This document shows, piece after piece, positions 6,728 through 10,864 of a stretch of 10,864 nt of DNA; the first letter of the stretch is position 1, and the number at the start of each line of letters is the position of its first letter. A program made the translations under genes and the position numbers. This stretch comes from Acidimicrobiales bacterium (GTDB lineage: Bacteria; Actinomycetota; Acidimicrobiia; Acidimicrobiales; Poriferisodaliceae). The notes below the pieces were generated by a model. The model saw nothing but the letters and a program-made list of their open reading frames with translations, was not told the origin of the DNA and ran no database searches. The stretch is taken from contig JAHDHM010000088.1 of NCBI GenBank assembly GCA_020631315.1, forward strand, positions 1-10,864, given 5' to 3'.

Positions 6728-6892
6728 GAGCGCGCCCTTTCGGCAGCTTCGTGCCGCAGTGAGAACCCCCGATGATGGACGTCGATTCCGTCGCCGTCGA
6801 CCCGTCGGGCAATTCCGACCGACGTCGTCGAGAATGCCCTCGTCCGAGCCGATGGTGCCGTATAGCCTCGTCCCCGGAGAGCACTCGGAGGG
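6728..6892. promoter_or_regulatory. Divergent control region between the selenoprotein candidate and metX
   Basis: For metX, TATAGC (6861-6866) or TAGCCT (6863-6868) can serve as the -10 box, and GGAGGG (6887-6892) is a strong RBS six bases before GTG 6899. The self-complementary TATA reads TATACG on the minus strand, so it could also serve the divergent gene, with a leader of about 125 nt. A weak inverted repeat CGTCGG/CCGACG (6803-6824) lies between. No riboswitch consensus was recognised. Confidence 0.45.
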
Positions 6893-6898
6893 CACCCT

Positions 6899-8074
6899 GT
6901 GGCCGATCGAACAGTGACATCGGGCCCTGCGCCCGTCACGGGTGGGTGGTTCGACGACGACCCACCGGCCGATCGCCGGTTCTTCGAGCTGTGCCCGGAT
7001 CGCGGCTTCGCTCTCGAAGGCGGCACCACCTTGTACGGCGCTCGGCTCGCGTACGAGACGTACGGCGAACTGGACGCGACGGCGTCGAACGCCGTGCTCG
7101 TGCATCACGCCTTGACCGGCGACATGCATCCGGCGAGCCATCGCGGTCGCCGTTCGGAGCCGGGATGGTGGGAGAAGGTGGTCGGCCCCGGCCTGACCAT
7201 CGACACCGACAAGTACTTCGTGGTGTGTGCCAACGTCCTCGGTGGTTGTCAGGGCAGCACCGGTCCGATGTCGATCGATCCGGCAACCGGGACCTGGTAC
7301 GGCCCGACCTTCCCGCAGGTGTCGGTGCGGGACCAGGTCCGAGCGCAGGCGCAGCTCGCCGATCATCTCGGCGTCGATCGTTGGTTGGCCTGCGTCGGCG
7401 GCTCGATGGGTGGCATGCAGTCGCTCGAGTGGGCGGTGACCTATCCGGATCGGGTTCGTTCCGTCGTGGCGATCGCCTCGACTGCAGCTGCGACCGCGCA
7501 ACAGATCGGCTGGAGTTACGCGGGCCGCGTCGCGGTGACCGCCGATTCGGGTTTCCACGGTGGCTGGTACTACGACCGTGCGCCGGGCGAGGGTCCACAC
7601 GCTGGTCTCGCTGCGGCCCGCGTGGTCGCGATGATCCACTACCGATCCGAGGGCGAGTTCAATCGACGGTTCGGTCGCAACAGTCGTGGTGACGCCGCCC
7701 GTGAGGGTGCATCGTTCGACATCGAGCGGTACCTGGCCTATCAGGGTGAGAAGTTCGTGCGCCGCTTCGATGCGAACAGCTACCTGGTGCTCAACCGGAT
7801 GATGGATCTCCATGACCTCGGCAGAGGGCGCGGTGGGGTGACTGCGGCGTTGTCGCGTGTGCGGTGTCCGCTGCTCACGGCGTCGGTGACGACGGACTTC
7901 CTGTACCCCGAGTACCAGCAGCTCGAGCTGGTCGACGGGTTCGAGGCGGCGGGGCAGTGGGCCCAGCACGTGCTCATCGACGCGGACACGGGCCACGACG
8001 GTTTCCTCACCCACGGCGAACAGGTGGAACCCCACATCCACGCCTTCTTGGACAAGGTCTCAGCCGACGGCTGA
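6899..8074 (+). CDS. metX: Homoserine O-acetyltransferase
   Basis: MetX, 391 residues, is a cytoplasmic alpha/beta-hydrolase-fold acyltransferase. It makes O-acetyl-L-homoserine from homoserine and acetyl-CoA, the first committed step of methionine synthesis by direct sulfhydrylation. Family hallmarks are LAYETYGEL, HHALTGDMH, NVLGGCQGSTGP, the nucleophile elbow GGSMGG with Ser169, and the remaining triad residues Asp333 (VTTDFLYP) and His366 (TGHDGF). Length is normal. GTG 6899 is chosen because GGAGGG lies six bases upstream. Some MetX-family proteins use succinyl-CoA, but acetyl is usual in actinobacteria. The expected partner metY is not in the window; it may lie elsewhere. The last codons (GCC GAC GGC TGA) are part of the first hairpin of the downstream repeat array, so the C-terminal residues and stop codon are shared with that repeat. 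Confidence 0.93.
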   Translation: MADRTVTSGPAPVTGGWFDDDPPADRRFFELCPDRGFALEGGTTLYGARLAYETYGELDATASNAVLVHHALTGDMHPASHRGRRSEPGWWEKVVGPGLTIDTDKYFVVCANVLGGCQGSTGPMSIDPATGTWYGPTFPQVSVRDQVRAQAQLADHLGVDRWLACVGGSMGGMQSLEWAVTYPDRVRSVVAIASTAAATAQQIGWSYAGRVAVTADSGFHGGWYYDRAPGEGPHAGLAAARVVAMIHYRSEGEFNRRFGRNSRGDAAREGASFDIERYLAYQGEKFVRRFDANSYLVLNRMMDLHDLGRGRGGVTAALSRVRCPLLTASVTTDFLYPEYQQLELVDGFEAAGQWAQHVLIDADTGHDGFLTHGEQVEPHIHAFLDKVSADG

Positions 8075-8190
8075 GCCCAGAGGGGTACGTCTCAGCCGAC
8101 GGCTGAGCCCAAGGGTACGTCTCAGCCGACGGCTGAGCCCAGAGGGGTACGTCTCAGCCGACGGCTGAGCCCTGAGGGGCGTTTCAGCCG
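8057..8190. repeat. Tandem hairpin array: four 30/32-bp units plus a partial fifth
   Basis: Units are 8057-8088 (32 bp), 8089-8118 (30), 8119-8150 (32) and 8151-8180 (30), with a truncated copy at 8181-8190. Each starts GTCTCAGCCG and contains the perfect hairpin CTCAGCC-GAC-GGCTGAG, followed by a short C-run/G-run spacer ending GTAC in the first three. The metX stop codon (8072-8074) is inside hairpin 1. The stop of the convergent gene (TCA at 8184-8186) is inside the truncated last unit. The array therefore fills the whole gap between the two genes. Four stacked hairpins probably stop transcription from both sides. Confidence 0.9.
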
Positions 8191-8543
8191 ATCTCTTCGC
8201 CGGAGTTGCGGAGCGTGACGCGGTTGAGCGGGAACTCGGCGATGTGGGGCGGCGCGTGTGGTGAAGTTCGGACGCGGGCCACGAAGTGACCGTTGGGGCA
8301 GGTCCGGGCTCGCTTGAGGCTGGGGCTGATGTCGATGCGGGCGGAGGGGACGGCGGTGACGGCGACGGGTCCCCACTCGCGGTCGTTGGCGACGCGAAGG
8401 ACACCGCTGTCGGGCTCGTCGATGTGGGTGCGCTTGCTCGGCTCGACGGTGACGGGCCAGCTGACGGATTCCCCGCACACGGCGCACTGGAGCACCACGC
8501 GACGCCGCCGGCTGAGGCTCGAGATGTCGATTCCTTCGCTCAT
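8184..8543 (-). CDS. Small uncharacterised protein with CxxC and CPNGH motifs (possible zinc ribbon)
   Basis: A 119-residue protein I do not recognise as a named family. It has C20-A-V-C23 near the N-terminus and C82-P-N-G-H86 near the C-terminus, which together could bind one zinc ion as a split ribbon. Between them lies a beta-rich stretch with no hydrophobic segments long enough to cross a membrane, so it is probably cytoplasmic. Codon use matches the neighbours. ATG 8543 is the start chosen; no clear RBS is seen before it. It lies 55 bp downstream of the aldo/keto reductase on the same strand and may be co-transcribed with it, although small inverted repeats sit in the gap. Its stop codon lies in a truncated copy of the hairpin repeat, so its last residue is repeat-derived. 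Function unknown. Confidence 0.65.
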   Translation of the reverse strand: MSEGIDISSLSRRRRVVLQCAVCGESVSWPVTVEPSKRTHIDEPDSGVLRVANDREWGPVAVTAVPSARIDISPSLKRARTCPNGHFVARVRTSPHAPPHIAEFPLNRVTLRNSGEEIG

Positions 8544-8564
8544 CGGGTGCAGGACGCACCGGGG

Positions 8565-8589
8565 TCGCGGTTTGTCGCGAGAAATCTCG
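8565..8589. other. Two overlapping small inverted repeats between the reductase and the CxxC gene
   Basis: TCGCG/CGCGA (8565-8569 with 8576-8580) and CGAGA-AA-TCTCG (8578-8589) overlap, so only one can form at a time. They lie 10-34 bp after the reductase stop codon and may act as a weak or partial terminator. Low certainty. Confidence 0.25.
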
Positions 8590-8598
8590 AACTTTCTG

Positions 8599-9549
8599 TC
8601 AGGGAGTTCGCGTGGGGGCGGGTACGGCGACGATCTCGGCGATCTCGCCGAGGATGTCGGTGTCCATCGGCCAGCCTCCGGCGGCGACGTTCTGACGCAC
8701 CTGATCTGGTGTCATCGCGCCGCAGATGACCGACGGCACCGTCTCGAAGCTGAGCAACCACGAGATGGCCAGTTCGAGGATGGTCCGGCCGTGTCGGGAT
8801 GCATACGACGCGAGGACGTGGACACGGTCGAGGCGATGCTCGTCGACGAACTCGGCTCGACGCTCGGCCGGCATCCGATCGAGACGGGACCCGGCCGGTG
8901 GGCCGCTCCGATCCACCTTGGGTGTGAGGAGCCCGGACTCGAGCGGGAAGTAGGGCACCAGACCGACGCCGAGCTCCCGGCAGGCCGGCTCGACGTCGTC
9001 GAGGGCTCGGCGCTCGAGGACGGACAGGTGGTGTTGGACGGTGGCGACGGGAGCGAATCCTCGATCGTCGGCGACCTCGACGGCCTCACCGAGGGCGTCG
9101 GCGTCCATGTCGGACACTCCGATCGCTCGGACCTTGCCCTTCACCACCTGCTCGTGGAGCGCACCGAGGGTCTCGTGCACCGGGACGTGTGGGTCGGGCC
9201 GGTGGAGCTGGAACAGGTCGATCCAGTCGGTGCCCAGGCGACGTAGCGATGCGTCCACGGAGCTGCGAACTCGGTCGGGGTGTCCTCCGGTCACGCCGTC
9301 GTCGTCGGTGGCGTAGCCGAACTTGGTGGCGACGACGACGTCGTGACGGCGGCGCCCGAGTGCCTCACCGAGGAAGGTCTCCGATGCGCCTCGGCCGTAC
9401 ACGTCGGCCGTGTCGAAGAAGTCGACGCCGGCGTCGAGGGCGGCGTGCACCACGGCGGCGCTGTCGCGGTCGTCGAGGCGTGAGCCGAAGTTGTTGCAGC
9501 CGAGGCCGACGGGGGCGACCTCGAAGTCGGCGATCGTTCGACGTGTCAT
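8599..9549 (-). CDS. Aldo/keto reductase
   Basis: A 316-residue NAD(P)H-dependent aldo/keto reductase of the (beta/alpha)8-barrel superfamily, cytoplasmic, reducing aldehydes or ketones to alcohols; the physiological substrate cannot be told. The catalytic tetrad is intact: Asp46 and Tyr51 in FDTADVYGRGASE, Lys76 in VATKFG and His116 in LFQLHRPD. Other family marks are the N-terminal VGLGCNNFG, RRLGTDWIDLFQLHRPD and AIGVSDM. ATG 9549 gives the normal N-terminus (MTRRTIADFEVAPVGLG) and leaves just 18 bp to the start of the divergent glycosylase gene, so its promoter must lie inside that gene. A candidate is TTGCGA-17 bp-TAGATC on the minus strand (9619-9591). No good Shine-Dalgarno is seen. 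The CxxC gene follows 55 bp downstream. Confidence 0.9.
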   Translation of the reverse strand: MTRRTIADFEVAPVGLGCNNFGSRLDDRDSAAVVHAALDAGVDFFDTADVYGRGASETFLGEALGRRRHDVVVATKFGYATDDDGVTGGHPDRVRSSVDASLRRLGTDWIDLFQLHRPDPHVPVHETLGALHEQVVKGKVRAIGVSDMDADALGEAVEVADDRGFAPVATVQHHLSVLERRALDDVEPACRELGVGLVPYFPLESGLLTPKVDRSGPPAGSRLDRMPAERRAEFVDEHRLDRVHVLASYASRHGRTILELAISWLLSFETVPSVICGAMTPDQVRQNVAAGGWPMDTDILGEIAEIVAVPAPTRTP

Positions 9550-9554
9550 CTGGC

Positions 9555-9560
9555 TAGCGT
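9555..9560 (+). promoter_or_regulatory. -10 box TAGCGT for a leaderless Fpg/Nei transcript
   Basis: TAGCGT (TANNNT type) ends 7 bases before GTG 9568, putting the expected transcription start at or next to the start codon. No Shine-Dalgarno is present, which agrees with leaderless initiation. No clear -35 is visible. Confidence 0.5.
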
Positions 9561-9567
9561 CGCAGCT

Positions 9568-10344
9568 GTGCCGGAGATCGTCGAGGTCATGATCTACGAG
9601 CGGGCCGCCAGGTTCGCAATCGGTCGCACGATCGACTCGGTCGACGCTCCGGATCCGTGGTTCGTCAAGGGCGGCCTCGACCCGGCCTCGATCTCGGCGG
9701 CCCTCACCGGACACAGGATCATCGATGTGACGCGGCGCGGGAAGCTGCTGATGTTGGTGACGGACGGTCCGGTGCTCGGCCTCCGGTTCGGGATGACCGG
9801 CCGACTGGCCGTCGACGGTGAGGAACCGATCGACGAGCTGCTCTACACGACGTCGAAACGGCGACCCGAGTACGAGCGCTTCGCGTTGAGATGGTCGGGT
9901 GGGTCTCTGGTGATGATCGATCCGCGTCGGCTCGGCGGTGTCGAGCTCGATCCGGATCTCGACCGGCTCGGTCCGGACGCCGCCTCGGTGACGTCGTCGG
10001 CGCTGGGCACCGCACTGGGCCGGACGCGGCGGCCGTTGAAGGCCGCACTGCTCGATCAGTCGTTGGTGGCCGGCGTCGGCAACCTGATCTGTGATGAGAC
10101 CTTGTGGCGTGCCGGCAGCAGCCCACTGCGTCCGGCGGCAGGCGTACCGGCCGACGAGGTCGGCGCGCTGGCCCGACGGCTCCGGTCCACGATCGCCATG
10201 CTCGACCGTCGCGGCGGCTCGCATCTCGGGGATCTCCAGGATCAGCGTCATCGGGACGGAGTGTGTCTCCGAGACGGCGCCCGTCTGCAGCGCGACGAGG
10301 TCGGTGGCCGGACGACGTACTGGTGCCCCGAACATCAGGTGTGA
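9568..10344 (+). CDS. Fpg/Nei-family DNA glycosylase with variant zinc finger
   Basis: A 258-residue base-excision-repair enzyme: bifunctional DNA glycosylase and AP lyase for oxidised bases. The GTG start at 9568 yields Met-Pro-Glu-Ile..., placing the catalytic Pro2 and Glu3 as the family requires; after Met removal Pro is the N-terminal nucleophile. Lys59 (RRGKLLML) matches the conserved catalytic lysine. The helix-two-turn-helix region is clear (LLDQSLVAGVGNLICDETLWRAG, with Asn172). The C-terminal finger has family spacing, but its ligands would be Cys233-x2-Asp236-x16-Cys253-x2-His256 instead of four cysteines. The glycine and arginine of the beta-hairpin (GGRTTYWCP) remain, so DNA contact is probably kept. 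Length is slightly short for Fpg. Whether it prefers 8-oxoguanine (Fpg) or pyrimidines (Nei) cannot be told, so no symbol is given. It is head-to-head with the aldo/keto reductase gene. Confidence 0.9.
   Translation: MPEIVEVMIYERAARFAIGRTIDSVDAPDPWFVKGGLDPASISAALTGHRIIDVTRRGKLLMLVTDGPVLGLRFGMTGRLAVDGEEPIDELLYTTSKRRPEYERFALRWSGGSLVMIDPRRLGGVELDPDLDRLGPDAASVTSSALGTALGRTRRPLKAALLDQSLVAGVGNLICDETLWRAGSSPLRPAAGVPADEVGALARRLRSTIAMLDRRGGSHLGDLQDQRHRDGVCLRDGARLQRDEVGGRTTYWCPEHQV
9591..9619 (-). promoter_or_regulatory. Possible promoter for the aldo/keto reductase, inside the glycosylase gene
   Basis: On the minus strand TTGCGA (9619-9614), a 17-bp spacer and TAGATC (9596-9591) give a plausible -35/-10 pair. 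The leader to ATG 9549 would be about 35 nt. The match to consensus is moderate only. Confidence 0.3.
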
Positions 10345-10369
10345 CACCTCTCGCGGGTTCGCCGAGATG

Positions 10370-10389
10370 ACGCCCGTGATCTCGGGCGT
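10370..10389. terminator. Hairpin after the glycosylase gene; terminator or operator
   Basis: ACGCCCG-TGATCT-CGGGCGT forms a perfect 7-bp stem with a 6-nt loop, 25 bp after the glycosylase stop codon. There is no T-run. It ends 9 bases before the next gene's -10 box and covers its -35 region, so it could instead be an operator for that gene. Confidence 0.4.
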
Positions 10390-10398
10390 GAACAGAGA

Positions 10399-10404
10399 TA
10401 GGGT
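10399..10404 (+). promoter_or_regulatory. -10 box TAGGGT for the leaderless membrane-protein gene
   Basis: TAGGGT ends 8 bases before GTG 10413, so transcription would start about at the start codon. No Shine-Dalgarno is present. The -35 at the usual distance (GTGATC) is weak. Confidence 0.55.
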
Positions 10405-10412
10405 CGCCCGCC

Positions 10413-10721
10413 GTGACGACCTCTGGCCGAGCGACTGCTGACGCCGCCGTGTGGTCGTTGCGCGTCGCTGCGCTGGCCGCAGTGGTGTGCTGCGTCGTGC
10501 TCGTCACCGCGCCGGAGGTGGGCGCCGAGCTGCTCGCACAGGCGGCCGAGTCGGGCCAGGAGGTCGCCGATGACGGCACTCGGCCACTACGACTCCTCGC
10601 CGTGCTGATGGGCCTGTTGGCGCTGCTGCTCGGGGTCTTCACCCGCTGGTACTGGAAGGCGACGGTCCCGCCCGCGCGGCGCGGTTATCTGCCTGACAGC
10701 GAGACGACGCCGATGGCGTGA
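10413..10721 (+). CDS. Small two-helix membrane protein, unknown function
   Basis: A 102-residue protein I cannot assign to a family. It has two hydrophobic helices, roughly residues 14-33 (AALAAVVCCVVLVTAP) and 59-77 (LRLLAVLMGLLALLLGVF), joined by a mostly acidic, polar loop of about 24 residues. Positive residues flank the helices at both ends (Arg6 and Arg17 before the first, RWYWK and ARRG after the second), so by the positive-inside rule both ends should be cytoplasmic and the loop outside. GTG 10413 is supported by the -10 box TAGGGT ending 8 bases upstream and the lack of an RBS, which suggests leaderless translation. Codon use matches the neighbours. It stands between the glycosylase gene and tRNA-Gly, with no clue to its role. 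Confidence 0.65.
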   Translation: MTTSGRATADAAVWSLRVAALAAVVCCVVLVTAPEVGAELLAQAAESGQEVADDGTRPLRLLAVLMGLLALLLGVFTRWYWKATVPPARRGYLPDSETTPMA

Positions 10722-10776
10722 TCTCATGGCCGGCGACCCAAGGGTGACTGAGGTCGAAAACATCGCCGAGATGTCG

Positions 10777-10806
10777 TTGCCGATGGTTCAACGCGTCCAC
10801 TACACT
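10777..10806 (+). promoter_or_regulatory. Promoter of tRNA-Gly
   Basis: TTGCCG (10777-10782), an 18-bp spacer and TACACT (10801-10806) form a good sigma-70-type promoter. The transcript would start about 4 bases before the tRNA, giving a very short 5' leader for RNase P. Confidence 0.6.
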
Positions 10807-10816
10807 CCATCGTCCT

Positions 10817-10864
10817 GCGGATGTAGCTCAGTTGGCTAGAGCGCAACCTTGCCAAGGTTGAGGT
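10817..10864 (+). tRNA. tRNA-Gly(GCC), 5' part (3' end outside window)
   Basis: The sequence starts with the acceptor arm GCGGATG, then TA, the D-arm GCTCAGTTGGCTAGAGC, and an anticodon stem-loop with stem CAACC/GGTTG. The loop reads TTGCCAA, giving anticodon GCC (10851-10853) for glycine. The window ends in the variable region, so the T-arm and 3' acceptor strand are not seen. Confidence 0.93.

Noticed and set aside
6728..6898. SAM riboswitch before metX
   Set aside because: Only about 25 nt lie between the likely transcription start and GTG, and no riboswitch consensus is recognisable.
6402..6920. 172-residue minus-strand open frame covering the selenoprotein candidate
   Set aside because: It is in another frame, rich in Arg/Pro/His as expected of a shadow frame in high-GC DNA, and runs past the metX start. 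The ATG 6727 frame has far better coding character.
6638..8041. 467-residue minus-strand open frame antisense to metX
   Set aside because: It is mostly an antisense shadow of metX; only its last 29 residues, from ATG 6727, are real coding sequence.
8057..8190. CRISPR array
   Set aside because: The whole 30-32-bp unit repeats; there are no unique spacers between repeats, and no cas genes are near.
10727..10840. Short frame from ATG 10727
   Set aside because: It runs through the tRNA promoter into the tRNA gene and has no RBS.

Overview
The window looks like chromosomal DNA from a high-GC actinobacterium, most likely of the class Acidimicrobiia (Ilumatobacter-like). The signs are high GC with strong G/C in third codon positions, GTG and TTG starts, promoter -10 boxes of the form TANNNT with at least two likely leaderless genes, and a secreted protein carrying 'GYWLL-x-SDGGVFTFG' repeats. 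The taxonomic call is inference from these features; no search was run.

Layout. A 3' fragment of dapE (+) is followed by about 490 bp of non-coding DNA. This holds a 48-bp-period tandem repeat with small hairpins, a strong 12-bp hairpin (618-661), a less GC-rich stretch with a 5+5 inverted repeat, and a terminator-like hairpin (869-891) for the next gene. Then comes a large secreted FG-GAP/GYW-repeat protein (-), whose Shine-Dalgarno sequence lies in a CCTCC/GGAGG hairpin. Divergent from it are a compact DEAD-box RNA helicase and an NPPF-type adenine methyltransferase (both +). Convergent with the methyltransferase is a small HesB/IscA-like gene (-) whose frame has a TGA at codon 30. The frame continues as good coding sequence for 70 more codons, and a bacterial-SECIS-like hairpin follows the TGA, so it is a candidate selenoprotein and the most interesting item here.

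Divergent from that gene is metX (+), homoserine O-acetyltransferase. The metX stop codon lies inside the first of four tandem hairpin repeats (30 and 32 bp) that fill the gap to a small CxxC protein (-). Upstream of that protein, on the same strand, is an aldo/keto reductase. Head-to-head with the reductase, 18 bp away, is an Fpg/Nei DNA glycosylase (+) whose zinc finger is C-x2-D-x16-C-x2-H. A leaderless two-helix membrane protein (+) and the 5' part of tRNA-Gly(GCC) with its promoter finish the window.

Functionally this is mostly housekeeping: lysine/cell-wall and methionine synthesis, RNA remodelling, base-excision repair and a tRNA. There are no transposases, integrases, phage genes or CRISPR arrays. 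The unusual parts are the likely recoded UGA, the two unrelated tandem hairpin arrays in intergenic regions, the variant zinc finger and the shared TAGSST promoter motif.
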